Source of the DNA: Dipteris shenzhenensis
Taxonomy: Eukaryota; Polypodiophyta; Polypodiopsida; Gleicheniales
Reading direction: 5' to 3' (one strand)
DNA: 64,000 bases
NCBI GenBank assembly: GCA_047967505.1
Contig: CM106540.1
Numbering within the stretch: position 1 is the stretch's first letter; each line of letters opens with the position of its first letter. Made by a program: the position numbers and the translations under genes. The notes under the pieces were generated by a model. It ran no database searches. It saw only the letters and a list, made by a program, of their open reading frames with translations, and had not been told where the DNA came from. Below, piece by piece: positions 11,457 to 24,800 of this stretch.

Positions 11457-11830
11457 TGCACAAATTTAAGATTGTTACTATATAGAATAAATTTGAGATA
11501 TACTTATGTTTCATAGATAGAATTCCTAAATATAGGGTGATTACTTTAGAAAAATGGGGGATATGTTATATTTTCAATGTGGAGATTTTAATATAAACCA
11601 TAGACATCTTAGCCTATGATTAAAAATGATGATTTTCTAGATAGAGGATCATTAACCATATAGCAAATTTGAGGCACGTGTTATATGCTACTATATAAAT
11701 AATAAATTTCAAGGATATAAGATGACTACTATATAGGAAATTTGAGGTTTGTGTAGTATTTTATTGTATAGAGAATACATTTCCTAGATAGAAGCTAATT
11801 ACTATATAGCAAATATATGTTCCAAAAACA
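11457..11830. repeat. AT-rich cluster of ACTATATAGCAAAT motifs (right cluster)
   Basis: ACTATATAG-plus-AAAT/AAATTTGAG variants recur at about 11476, 11658, 11694, 11733 and 11802. The cluster resembles the one at 6156-6545, and the shared segment ACATTTCCTAGAT...CTATATAGCAAAT is in direct orientation. Confidence 0.5.
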
Positions 11831-13240
11831 AATGTGGATGATCCTACTTGTTCTCCTTGTTTTTGTTGCTGAAGTTCATATGGCCTCCATTGATTGCATT
11901 TTGCATGTAACTTGTCACATAAATATTTTTAAAATTCTACTACTTGTTGAGATAAAGTAGGTGACATGGATTGAGTATGGGTAGATAGACATTATCTTCT
12001 CTGGTTTGGATGTGAGTCAAGTTTTTGGGATCAAGAAAGTAGGTTCCTTGAGATTTTAAATTCATCTTTGCACCCATATATTGCTTTGGACATGTGCTAC
12101 TTAGGATCCAAATAAATAACGTAGCAATGCATGTGGTGTTCATTAAAAGCATGAACAAGTGACCTATCACAACAATAAAATATGAAATCCTAATACTTCT
12201 TGAGCTGAAGGGGTGGGGGGGATTCGTTGGGTTTAGGGTATTTAAATGTATGGCTAGCCACAAGCTATAAATTTTTAGGGTAAAAAACTCACAAAACTTG
12301 CAAGAAAAAAACTCGCAAAGTGCCAAGGCCCCCTTTCAAAATTTCATTCCTATCCAAACTTGGACACTTGTTGGTTATAAAATTGTTGACTAATTCCACA
12401 CCTCCTACCTCCTTTTTATTAAAATACACCCAACCCCTTCATTATTCTTCTTCTACATCTAGCCTCCTCTTCCAATTTCTCTATTCCCCTACAAGTCAAG
12501 ATCCCCCCCTCAAACACCATTTCACTTCCATCCTCTTTATGCGGCTTATGTGTCGAGACCTGCTTGTTTCAAGCACCTAGCCATCGCCCTCTCTCTTATC
12601 CAACAATCCTTTACTCACAAATTTCCCATCATCTACCACACCCATCTGTCTTAAGCTTTTGAAGGTGGTCATCTCCCCCTTCTCTATCAAGTGTTCTTTC
12701 AGACTATCAAATTTATTTTGGTTGCCTCACTCTTCTCCTTTCCCTCTTCCTCCCCTCTATTTTTCCTCACCCCCCCTATTTTTTGTCCCCTCCCAATTTC
12801 TTTTTGTCCCTCTTATTTTCATGCGCTCTTCCTCTCTTTTTCATCCCCATTTCTTCCATCCTTCATTTCTATCCCCCCTTCCTCTCTTTCCCAATTTCTC
12901 TTTTCCATTTGTCCCATATTTTGTCAATTCCCCCTTTCATCCATTTCCCCCCATATCTTCCTCCCCCCATCTCTTCCTTATCTCTTTCTTCTCTCCCCAC
13001 CCCACCCCACTCTCCCTTCCCCCTTTCCCCTCCCCCCATGGTTTTTTCTTGGGCCTCCCCCCTTGAATTTTCCCTCACAAGCTCTTTATGCAGTCTGCAC
13101 ATGAGCAACCCCCTCGTGCTATTCCCCATGCCCCTAGTGCCCAGCCCCTCACCTCCCTCCACTATTTGATTCTACACCTCAAGCACCTTGAGTGCCTTAT
13201 GCTCACCATCACCCATAGCTTCTCTACCCACGAAACGAAC
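11831..13240. other. Non-coding stretch with a pyrimidine-rich core at 12720-13070
   Basis: The core is almost pure C/T on the plus strand and is open in several frames on both strands because stop codons are rare in such composition. No domain is visible in any of these frames. Confidence 0.6.
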
Positions 13241-13565
13241 CAACCAAGGATCATCCTACTCTTGTTCAACCAAGAAACCCTCTACAAAAAAAAACATAAG
13301 TGCCCATTACTCCCCCAAGTAAAGAGGAAACCCTCATACGAGAAGCTCCATATCCTACTCCAAGTAAAGAGGAAACCCTCATACAAGAATCATCCTACTC
13401 TTATTCAACCAAAAAGCCCTCCATATCCTACTCCAAGTAAAGAGGAAACCCTCATACGAGAATCATCCTACTCTTGTCAACCAAGAAGCTTTGAGGAAGC
13501 CCTCTACAAAAAAAAAACAGAAGTGCCCATTCCTCCCCCAAGTAAAGAGGAAACCCTCATATGAG
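13241..13565 (+). repeat. Tandem coding-like repeats, probably in the gag region of Gypsy-1
   Basis: The phrase AAGTAAAGAGGAAACCCTCA (PSKEETLI in one frame) occurs four times at about 13317, 13361, 13433 and 13540, separated by variable AGAATCATCCTACTC and TCCATATCCTACTCC spacers. Frame is kept only in part. Its position 350 bp before the gypsy protease makes a decayed gag C-terminus plausible. Confidence 0.5.
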
Positions 13566-13899
13566 AAGCTCCACATCCTGATGCTAAATTAGAGAAGGTT
13601 CAATGTCATGCATTGTGACAACGTGTAGGGAAGGAATAAGCTCAATTCAAGGCTTAAAAGCAAGTACATGATCTAACACCTAATTGAAATTTTGTTCGAT
13701 TAATAAAGACTCATACGATAATATTCTGCAACCCCAATTAGAAGCCACACCCCTCTCAAGCATTGTGAGTTATCCCATGACCTTTCCAGTTTGAATCCTC
13801 TTGCAAGATTGTCCCAAACCTAGCGATAGCTTTAAAAGATAGATTGAATTAGCAAAACCCCCTCAACCCATGGAAAAAATAAAATATATCCCTATCAAG

Positions 13900-15602
13900 A
13901 TGCAATATCGTTGTGCTTCTAACCCATAAATACTTGAAATTATCCCATCCATAGTGGATGATGGATCAAGTGTTAAGATCTTATCAAAAGGTCTCTATGA
14001 TAAATGGGGTCTCCCACTAATGAAGAAGCCTCCTCTTAATGGTTTTGCAGGAGTATGCACAATACATGAACAATTACTTGGGAATGCTTTGTCAGTGGAA
14101 AATTCACCCCACAATTCCTAGTGTAAAAAGTTTTGGAAATTCAAGCGATACATGAAGATGAAGCCATTTGAGAACACAAAAAAAAGTCTCAAAGATACTT
14201 AAAAGCTTGATGATGATACCAAGCCACCCAAGTGGTAGTATACTCAATATCTATTACCAAAATTGCTCACTCGAAGGTATGTGAAACTTTCATAACAAAT
14301 CCAATAATGGTAGCATGGTCTATAAAGAGCCATAAAACTCTTAGATGTAGGTTCCATCTATGAGATAGAGCACACTGATTGCTTTTTCCCCATGATTATG
14401 GTGCCTAATGCAACAAGAAGCTATGACTACCTATGAATATGTGTTAACCTAAAAAATGTGAATGCTAGCACAATCAGGGATCATTATCTCCTCCCCTAAT
14501 GGAAATAGTATTAGAAAGGGTTGTAGGATCATAGATGTATAGTATCTTAGTTGGATTTAGTAGATATAACCAAGTGCAAATCACACCTAAAGATAAATCC
14601 AAATTTTCATTTGTCAAATAGTGGGGAATCTTTGCCTAGAGAGTCATGCTATTCGGATGTTGCAACACCTTGGCCATATTCCAAAGAGTCATGTTCACAA
14701 CTTTCAAGTCATTACTATTTTTAATTTCCCCTAGGTATTCCTGGATTGCATTTATTCCAACAAGCATGACCACCTACAATTCCTTTAAAAAGTTCTATAA
14801 AATGTAGGGAATATGGCATCTCCCTAAATCTAGCAAAATGCCAGCTCCTGTTCACTCACTCATGGTCTTGTTTTGTGACACATTGTCTCTCACCATGGCA
14901 TTGCAACTGACATGCATAAAATCAAAATCTTAATGAATTTCCACCTCCTCTAAATGCTAAAGGCATGTAGATGTTTACGGGACATTCTAACTACTATAGA
15001 AGATTCATCTTGTGGGATGCAATGATAGCCCACCATCTCTACAAATTGTTGGTGGAATTCTTATGGACAGAAGAGTGTGATCAAGCCTTTGAATTTCAAA
15101 GGTGTTGCCTAGTCACAACACCCATCCTAATAGCTCCCAATTGGGATATTTATTTTCATGTCCATACTTGTGGCTCCAAGTATGTAATTGGAGTGTGCTT
15201 TGCCAACCTAATGAACACAAGAAAGACTGCCCAGCCTACTTCATCAGTCAACAACTCAATGATGTAGAAATTAATTACACCACCAAGAGAAGCCCTTGCA
15301 ATGATTTATAGTGTCAAGAAATTTTGACACTATTTATTGGCAATGATTTTATTGACACTATTTATTGGTAGTTGATTTTATCTTCTACACCAACCATCAA
15401 GCATTGCTCTATCTTGTAAATTGACCTTATACAATGTGAGGAATATCTACATGGATCTATTGCATCACCAATCACTTGCCTCATGCTAGGAATTGGAGAA
15501 GAACCCATTTAAATGAATGATGACTTGCTTAATGCCACACTGTTCCAAATAGAGGCTATATTGGATTGTTGTATAGACATCATCGGGATGACTAGAAGAA
15601 CT

Positions 15603-15605
<3 letters not shown>
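13900..15605 (+). pseudogene. Gypsy-1: decayed Ty3/gypsy protease, reverse transcriptase and RNase H
   Basis: The protease-like block IPSIVDDGSSVKIL lies at about 13940-13982. Degenerate RT blocks follow (TIRDHYLLP near 14475, CREYGISLNLAKCQLL near 14800 and VMFTTFKS near 14690, in differing frames). The RT-RNase H connection is clearest: FTGHSNYYRRF (14973), LYKLLVEFLWTEECDQAFE (15040-15096), TPILIAPNWDIYFHVH (15120) and SQQLNDVEINYTTK (15245). A following REALAMIYSVKKF lies near 15290. The last recognisable block, DDLLNATLFQ with CIDIIG (15520-15590), is cut off by a GA microsatellite. Stops and shifts are frequent. It would have been a retrotransposon polyprotein. Confidence 0.82.
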
Positions 15606-15659
<54 letters not shown>

Positions 15660-15838
15660 TTAGATTAGATTAGAACCCCTCAAGAAGGTTCAACAATATA
15701 TGAATAACACTTAACATAAAATGAGTATAATATGATAAAAGGTATTTATAAAGATTAGATGTAGTTGAATCCCAAAAAGAAAATATTTTTAGGATTGGTT
15801 TTTTTTCCCCTTGGAAGAACCTTTGCACAGAAATTCAA

Positions 15839-15892
<54 letters not shown>

Positions 15893-16072
15893 TTAGATTA
15901 GATTAGAACCCCTCAAGAAGGTCCTACTATATATGAGTAACACTTAACATAAAATGAGTATAATATGATAAAAGGTATTTATAAAGATTAGATGTAGTTG
16001 AATCCCAAAAAGAAAATATTTTTAGGATTGATATATTTTTTTCCTTGGAAGAACCTTTGCATAGAAATTCAA

Positions 16073-16133
<61 letters not shown>

Positions 16134-16135
16134 CG
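15600..16135 (+). repeat. About 233-bp tandem duplication bounded by three (GA)n microsatellites
   Basis: (GA)n tracts lie at about 15607-15648, 15846-15881 and 16080-16132. The 233-bp segment from GATGTGTGTGTGTTAGATTA to TTCAAAGAGAGAAG is present twice with few differences (starts at 15648 and 15881). The block sits where Gypsy-1 should continue into integrase, so the integrase was lost at or near this expansion. Confidence 0.93.
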
Positions 16136-16339
16136 CTTGCCATTTTGGGCATGGTTGCCAAAAAATGTCCCCCATCTATAGCCTATGAGTGGCAGTATAG
16201 CAATGCCTTGGTGGTCCTTACAACTTGAGAAGCACCTAAAACCTTGATTAAGAGACAACCGTGCTATGATTAGTAGGAAAAAGAGGAAGGAAGGGATAAT
16301 CGATAGGAAATCAAGGATAAAGAAATTAGTGACGTAAGT

Positions 16340-16540
16340 CTTGTGTTACTATACAACACTAAAGTCCATAGATTAAAATATCAAGAGAAAAGGCCATACA
16401 AAATCAAGAAGATCAACAACTCATCTATGGTAACCCTGAAGATTTGGGGGATGAAATCTTCACTGGTTAGCCATGGATTTTTGCACGAGCACTCACTTGC
16501 ATATGTACAAGTAGGCACACTAGGTAACCAATCAATTTGA
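16340..16540 (+). pseudogene. Possible integrase C-terminal tail of Gypsy-1
   Basis: The 65-residue frame contains KRPYKIKKINNSSMVTLKIW followed by a segment ending in LHEHS. The order resembles the small SH3-like tail of gypsy integrases (a 'GPYKI..I..NG.V.L' pattern followed by '..N...LK'). Distance and orientation fit Gypsy-1. The similarity is short and could be fortuitous. Confidence 0.4.
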
Positions 16541-18442
16541 CCCTAGGCCCTTGGCCTAGCCCATAGGCTCAATGCACTCACATGATTTTTCTTATGCACC
16601 TAATAATTGCATAATATAAAACCCCTTGCAACACTCTTTCATTCCTCCATCCCCAAGAATTCATAAGTTAATATCTTTCACACCACTTTATCTCATCATG
16701 CAATATTGCCACACGTATATGCAAATTGATATGCAAGTTCCATGGCTATCATATAGCCTTTTCAACAATGGGTGCTAGACACGAAGCACAAGAAGATCCG
16801 ACTCAAAATTCTACAACCTCTTCATAGAGACACCCCGTCAATTTGACATCCATCAACCTCTTCTTGACTAGAATGGACCCAAGCATTTATGGTAAACATT
16901 GGCAGTTCAGAAAAAGAGTCCATGCAATCAGAGAATTTCTTGCTCAAATTTCTCGTCCAATTTGGTTCAAAACGTTTTAAATTCAAATAGAATGGCAAGA
17001 AGTTGCGCTTTTCTAAAAATTGGAACTTTTTTATGCCGAGTTTGAATACAAAGTGGATTTTGAATATGGGGCAATAAATTGGGAATTTTAGTTTCTAAAA
17101 GCATACCACATACAAGTACCACCTTGCCACCTCAACCAAAAGTTGTTTATGTGACTAGGTACCCAAATCTAGTTTTTTAAATTTGGATTTTGCAATGTGT
17201 GATCAACTAGACTAAGCTAAGGGCTTGACTCTAGTGGGACTCAAGTTCTAGTTAAACAATGAAACCAAGGACTACTATGCCACAAATTTAAATTAAAAAA
17301 CACAAGGAAAATGTATGTCATGTGTTGTGAGTATACAATGTAGATGATGTGACATGTAGGTTGAATCACCCTACATGTTGCATAACTACATGTGGCATAT
17401 TTACTGGCATGGCACTATGTACATGATGTAGTACTAAGTTTGCTAATGTGGCACTATGTGTGTTAAATGATCTGGGAACTGCATAAATTCTGTGAGTGTT
17501 TGCGTGGTGATTGATTGTACACTACTAACATGGATACTATGGATGCTACATGTGTATGTGCCAATATGCTATGTCTTGAGAGCTAGGTAGGTTAGGTTGC
17601 CAAGTGATTTGCCACTATTGGATGTTGGGGGAAGTAGACACACTTGCCAATTACTGCTACCTAGAAGAAGCCATACGTCATTGGGGCTTGAGTGTTGATT
17701 TGTTGACTAGACTGGTAATTCAATGCTATCATCTATGTGTTTTGGTAAATTTGTTGCTTGTTTGTTTGCATTTTGTGCTAGTTTCAGGCATTGCTTATGT
17801 CTACAGGTCTAGTTTGCTCACATTGTGCATCATTTATGCTACTGTCATTTGTTTATCATAGGTTTGTTGCTCACTACTTACTTGCTTCACGTCTAGAGTG
17901 GAGTAGCCAACAAATGTGGGCATGTGGCTTCCGATAGAGCTCAAAGTGTCCATACAAAAATCTAGCTCCCTAATAATTACATTAAGTACCTAAATGTTAC
18001 ATGAGCAAATAAATTAAAACAGACCATAAAATCCAACGAAGTAATGTCCATAAGGAGCTCCTAACCTAGCTATGAGTGCCCCACCACAAAATCATTTGCC
18101 ATCCTCAATGAATCTCTCATGGGGTCCCATGGGACTAACCATAAAGAGGAGGTCCTCTTGATGCCCAAGATGATGATGCCCCCCATATGAGATGGTCAAT
18201 ATGGTCAAGGAGGAGCCAATGGCAAGATGGAGAGATGATCAAGATAGCAACTTGGAAGGAGGGTCATTGGTGAACATGGAGAGACCACTTTCCATAGACC
18301 CTTATTAGGGCCAAAATCTAATCTTCAAATCATCATGCACGTGTACATATGCACTAATAGCACTTTCACTCCTAGAGTGCAACTTTGAACTTAGAGAAGA
18401 TACAAAGTATTTGATGTGTAGGAGAATTGATTCTCTCATTGA
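16541..18442. other. Stretch with no recognised gene between Gypsy-1 and SEC12
   Basis: This could include a gypsy LTR (position only). No terminal dinucleotide pair or second copy was found. The 85-residue frame at 17604-17861 is hydrophobic but has no domain, and I do not propose it as a gene. Confidence 0.4.
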
Positions 18443-18831
18443 CGATGAGTTGACCAAAAAATAGTCAAAGCAATAAATTGTGGTCAAACGTAACATCTTA
18501 ATCTTTAAAACTTAAGGGTGAATGTTTAATTCAGTGGGAGAGAGAAGGAAGCATATACTCCCATCTTCTGAGTCTCTCTCTCCCTGTCCCTGTCCCTCTG
18601 CGTGATGAAGACACTAGAGTGTGAAGATTGCGCTTGAACTTTGAACAATCTAGCTCTTGGAAGGAATGTGATGATTAGAAATCTAAATGATGATGAGTTG
18701 ACCAAAAATAGTGAAAACAACAAATAAACATGTGAAAATAGTTAAGGGTGAATGTTACTTGATTGAGAGAGAAGAGAATACTCCCTTGTTCTTCTATGTC
18801 TCTTTCTCTTCCTCTCCCTCTGAATGAAACT
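18443..18831 (+). promoter_or_regulatory. Duplicated SEC12 promoter/5' leader segment
   Basis: A segment beginning GATGAGTTGACCAAAAA-TAGT, continuing through TTAAGGGTGAATGTT and GAGAGAGAAG, and ending in a CT-rich CCTCTCCCTCTG-like tract occurs twice: at about 18443-18605 and about 18688-18825. The second copy runs straight into the SEC12 start codon. The first ends in TGCGTGATGAAGACACTAG instead. The CT tract is typical of a plant 5' leader. No TATA box was identified with confidence. Confidence 0.55.
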
Positions 18832-21800
18832 ATGAGCTCCAAAAAGCCTTTGGCTTGCTCCAGAAAGTATGACTTGCCCCTCTTCTGCTCCGCCTGGGCT
18901 ACCACCCCCTCCTCCCAGAAAGAGGATAAGAGCGAAGATCCGGAAGGCAAAGACGGAAAGGTGAATAACTCCCACCAACTCCCCGACACCAGCTTTGTTA
19001 TCCTTGGAGGTGGCGGTGGTGTGGGCGATACCGGCATCCAGAATAGCCTTGTTCTCGCTCGATACGATCACTCTACCGAAAGTCTTTCCGAAGCTGTAAG
19101 TCTGATCCAAATTAAGAGCATGGGATTCCGTCTGGTAGAAGCTTGGGCATGCCCGTTTGATTATCAGATGCAGAGCATGTAGCCAACACTGAGAGCTGGA
19201 GGTTTATTTCTATGGCTGCCTCGAAGTCTGATAATTGGGCCAATTCCTCAGTTTGATAAAAATGGATGTGTGGGAAATTCAGATTGTAAATTCAGCACGG
19301 GCATTGCTATAAACTTGTAGGACTTTAAATGAGGAGGCATTTGACAAGGTCCGTTCGAGTAACATCGTTATTACACGCAGAATGTTGCTGATATGCCTTG
19401 CATCCTTTCGATATAAATTCCAAAGTCTTGCTCATAGTGATATCTTGTGGATCCTTAACTTTTGAAATCTTTCTAACCGGAACATTTTAGATGTCAATTG
19501 AAGCCATGTGCGACAGTGGCCGCCCATGTTAAAGTTGCAAGTTTGTGTTGGCATGATGGGCTGCCTGTCAATGCTGCAGAAATGTTTCTTCTCTACTCCC
19601 AGGTTCTTATTGGAGGACTATTCCTTGAGTGTAATCCTTGGGCTCTTGTGTGCAGTTCTGTGCATTTGTAACACACGCTGTAGGCACGTTTGACGAGTCT
19701 AGGCTTTAAATGATGTACTTCTGTCTCATAAATTGATTTTGGTCGTATACCTTCTTTTGTCAGTCTTGAAGGAATTAAACCTATGTATTTGGACGAAGGC
19801 ATTTTGTCATCCATGTAATGGCAACCTTCCAAGCTCTTTGATTTTGAACAGTCACGTAACTTGGATTTTCTCGTTATGGTTGTCGAGGTCCAGAACTTGT
19901 GTTTGCTTGTTTAATCCGATCTTGGGAATTATTTGCAGATCCACGTTCTTTCTACTGAGGATGACCCACCCTACAGGATGGCAGTTCATCCAACAGGACA
20001 TGGAATTGCATGCTCTTTTACGAGGAGTTGCAGGTGACTTTTGAGAATTGGACGACTGCTTTGTGGTGGTAAAATAAGAGGAAGCGTTTAAATGCCAAAG
20101 TGCATTTTGTAGGCTCTTTGAAATGGTCAAAGAGGGTGGTCCTGGACTCGAAGGTATGAAATTGGAGCCTGCAAGCAAAACTTTGACACAGCTGCAAGAA
20201 GTTGGGCAACAGAGGTCTTTGGTTTTTAGTGCAGATGGTACTCGCTTTGCAGCGGGTGGCGATGTGAGTTGGATCTGTAAGCTGGATGCTTTCATAATTC
20301 TCTCCCATTGAGTTGATGGATTTGTCGAATTTTGATGAGCTAAGGATTCGTGTAGGATGGGCACTTACGAGTCTTTGAATGGCCAAGCTTAAGGCTTATA
20401 CTAGATCAGCCCGAAGCACATAAATCTATCAGAGACATGGACTTCAGGTGCATCAGATTTACATCATGTGATTTTTTTGATTAGCTCAGTCTACTTATCT
20501 GACTAAAGAGTGCGAGTTTGTGCAGTTTGGATGCTGCATTTTTGGCATCAACTGGAGGGTCTGGCCCATGCAGAATATGGGACTTGTCCACATCAGCTCC
20601 TGTAGCTTCTTTATCGTTGGATCAGGCAAGAGGAGTTTCATTCAAACAGGCGATTATAAGCACATTTTATTCCCAAGCTGTATGTTTCTAAAATCATTTG
20701 TAAAATATTTGCAGGCAGGGGATTTGGGGTTCTGTAGATATTCCAGAGATGGCACAAATCCACTTTTGTTTTTGACAGTAAAGGAAGGTGCGTTAAGTTG
20801 ATTGTATTAAGGATTGTTTAGTGTTTGTGATTAGATCAGATATAGTGTGTGCATGATGTCTTGCTTGCATGCAGACGAAGCTCTTCAATATGTAGTTTTG
20901 GGGTTGTTCCTAGAGCATTGTAGGTCCTACTTGCGGTAGATCTAGACTTCCCAACAACCATCATAACGACTGCAAGGTGCCCAATATTCAGATTCCACGG
21001 ATGGCAAAGAATTGATTACTGCACCAAGCAGTCATTGCTGTACCCAAAGAAACAATAACTTGTTGGTCTACTCTCATCTACATTATTGGACCAATCTCGC
21101 CACACCAAGTTGTACCCTTGATGTACCCTAAGATCCTCTTGGCAACTTTTAAATGAGATTCCCTTGGTTCCTGCATAAGCGTACCACCTAATCCAACTGC
21201 ATGTGCAATATCAGGATGAGGATACATTAAGTATATGAGACGTCCCACCAGTTGCCTACAGAGATATGCATCTATTTTCAATAAGTGTCGAACTTGTTTT
21301 GAGGTAGTTTACCTAGCGCATATTCAACCTTTTTAAAGTTCCATTGCATACTTGCTCTGCGATAGGAGAATGTTTTCAGGCCTTTGCCACACCTTTATAC
21401 CCAAGCAATAATGCATCAGCCTCAGATCTGACATTCAAATGACTGTGAAATCAAAGTTGACCATGCCTGTAATAATCAAGTCATCCACATATATGGTTAC
21501 ATATACCAGATTCCATTGAAAGTGTTTTATGAACACCAAGCTCTTGGTGCTTGGTTGAGACCGTTTGAGTTTCCTGTTGCATGTCTCTGTCCACCATGAA
21601 TTGGACATCTCCTTTGCTGGGAGCATACTTCTTTTTAACTATAGAATTGTTCTCTCTCAGCAACTCCATTCTGCTAAGGTGTACATCAGGTAGGCTTTTG
21701 TCCTTACTGTCCTTACTGAATGATAAGGAACTCTGATATGTTTGAACTTTGCTCTTCTACCCTGGATTCTTTGTTAGGTGAGGTTGTCACAAAAAAGAAT

Positions 21801-24800
21801 CGTGGTAGGAGCTTCTTGCTGCTGATGCAATTCTCCTAAAGGGTTTCTCAGTCATATTACTTCCCCAGATGCATGGGCGGCTGCTATATATTCTACCCGA
21901 GCAGAAGACAGGGCAAATATACTTGGCTTTTTACTCTTCCATGTGATTGCTCTAGATTCAAGACTAAAAGTATAAACACTTGTTGACTTGGTGTCATTTA
22001 TGCTTCCACCATCCTGATTTGTACTTGATGCCATAGTTCCATGTGCCCTTTAAGTACTCTTGGCTGCTCCCCAGTGCACCTCGCTTGGCTCTGCCCTGAA
22101 CTGGTTCACAATGCATAGCGAAGTCCAGGTCTGGTATGTGTGAGGAGTCCAGATATACCCTCAGTCTACACTAGACTCAGTAGTTTAATCCCCAAAAGGT
22201 ATGCAAGAAGTTGAATTTCTGCACTTTCTTGCCAAGTCAACTCATTTGTTTGTAAAAAGTAGATTTGAGCGGAAAGCCATTTACAGCGAAATATGCCTGA
22301 AATGGACAGCATACTCAATCTGCAAATCTGTTTAAAATCTGTAGAAGTCCCGGGACAATACTACAAATGCCCCATTGTACTTACTAAATCTGTATGCAAA
22401 TATTGAAGCAGACAACAACCGCATACAGCGAAACAGTTGTGGGTTGGAGTGTATGGCAGATTCGTACGATAATTTGTACAATGAGTGTATGGACGGCCGG
22501 GCTACAGTAGGGAATCGTACGGTCTGGCAACGGAGCAGGTATCGCTGAAGCAGGATGTGCATACTACTGAGGTGGTGGTTAGACGGAGTAGGCAGCACAC
22601 GGGTCGCGAGGATGAACGAAGTGACGGTTTGCAAGTTGCACACAATCTTGAGGTAGCAGCTGTATGGAGCAGGCAGCGCATGTGTTGTGGGGATGAATAG
22701 AGTGTCAGAGCGGCTCGTAGACAACAAACAAAGCGAGGCACATTGTATTGAGGAAGACAGTGGCTATTCAATTATTTATTTTCTTCTTTTCTTCTCTGAA
22801 ACTCGGATGAATGGTTGCATCAACAACCAGAAGCCACTCCCACCCTAACATCATCATGCATTGGGCCAGCTTCCCCGTCTTTACCTGACAAGCGTTTTAC
22901 CAAGAAAGAAAGGTGGTTTGCTGGAGGACCTTATCTTGAGGCAAAGCTAACTTGAGCTAGTAGAGGAGTAGGGGTCTGATACCAATGGTGGGAATGTGCG
23001 TGAGAGAAGAACACCAAAACGTGGAGATGTATTGAGAATGCAAGAGTTGTGTTTCATTTCTTTGACCAAAATGCAGAATATATCCTCTACAAAGGAAGCG
23101 TCTGAATGCCTCTGCCTTGAGACGTCCCTATCTGTGTCTCTGGAAAACTTTTACCCTCCACCTGTTGGAGTATAGATGGTCACCTCCCCATTTGTGAGCC
23201 CCCAAATGAGGAGTGCATGTGGGAGGTAGATCAGGTTAGGTTAACTGACATGTGGGCAGTGTTTGGGCGTGCCACATGGGGCAGAACTAATGAGGAAAGC
23301 TAGGCTGCCACATGGGCAGCACATGGGCAGCAAGCACACAAGGAAAACAGGGCTGCAAGGGCAGCAAGTACAGCATGTACAGCAAAGATTTGCTCAGACA
23401 AAAGGAACTGGTCAGAGCTCAAGAAGGAGTCAGATCATTCCTGAGACATGTGCAGCAATCAGACGCTTTGTAGACCAGGAGCGGGTCAGAGTGGTCATTT
23501 TTGAGAGCAGAGTGAGTCTGCAGAGTGCGCAGCACACTGGAACACCTGGAACAAGTTCAGGTATACCCGCGATAGGTGTGATTGTGGGGCGCACATACAA
23601 ACCCTGCATAAGCTCTAGGTGAGCAACGCAGGCCAAGTGTTTTAGAAGTTGTATGTACAAGGGTCCACATTTAGTCAGCACTCCGCTGATAGAGAGTGGT
23701 ACACGGGACATAGCTTTTGTATTGGGTCCACATTAGATGGACATATATTTTGCTGGTTCTACATCTCTCTTTTGTACGTTGTCTATTTACTTACTGCACA
23801 TTTATTGAACTACACATGAAGGATAAGAAGTCTGGATTTGAATATACCACTGTGTGAGTTCCTGGGTGCCATGACTCTCTCTTTGGGTTAGCTTTGGTTG
23901 TGCATACCCTCCATTGTTTTCTGTAACACCACCTTGACAAACATTGCGACCAAAGCATGCATCAGAAATCCATAATAATGCATAGAGAGAGAACACACCT
24001 TGGTCCGTTGTTTTTCTTGCCTTTGGAGCAACCAGACACCTCCCTCCTGAAGTATCAACCAGACTAGCCTCCTTATGAATCTCTAGGCATTCACCACTGC
24101 TCCACATTCCTTCAGACCCTGGTCCACTAGAGCCTTGTTCTCAGCATGATCTGAGCAACATGTTCTGTCCATCACCTTCATGAAAGGATCTAGGTCCTCT
24201 AAGCAATGCTCTTCCTTCTTGGGCTCCTCCTTTTTCTTTTGATCTGCCGTCTTGCAATCTCATAGCCTATATGAGGCCTTGTGCTGGCTGTATGCCAGCC
24301 CATTTTCCCACTACATGAGCCACATGACTGCAGTTCTGCACCAGATTCTCTGCTCTCTAAATGGGCCTCTGGCTGGGCATCCTTCATCCCCAGCCAGCCC
24401 TGAAGATGGACATATTCACAGCCCTGAAGGAGGACTGGGGGGCAACCAGTGCTGGTGGGTTTGGTGGCCCATGTGGCTTCCCCAGAAAGACTTTTGATCG
24501 CTGCCCATGTGGCCCTATTTGTGCTTTTGTGGCACAATCTACACCCAATATCCTGTAGGTGTCAAGCCCTGTTACTCTCCTCAATGAACAGAAATAAGAA
24601 TATATACAACTTCAAGATCAGTGCGAGGTCTCAGGGGTATCATATATTTCCGCTATGTATTTGTTTTGGGCTTGGCTCAGCAGACAATGCCCATTTAAAG
24701 TTGATCTCTGACGGGAAAGAGGGGGGGGGGGGGGGGGGGGCTCCCATCTCAAATTCTTTATCCTCTGCATGGTGTAGATGACTATGCATTGAGCTTACTT

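Noticed and set aside
12659-13169. Overlapping Pro/Ser/Phe-rich frames on both strands
   Set aside because: A pyrimidine-rich tract rarely contains stop codons; there is no domain or frame preference.
15927-16258. Ser-Leu and Arg-Glu repeat frames
   Set aside because: They result from (GA)n translation in a tandem duplication.
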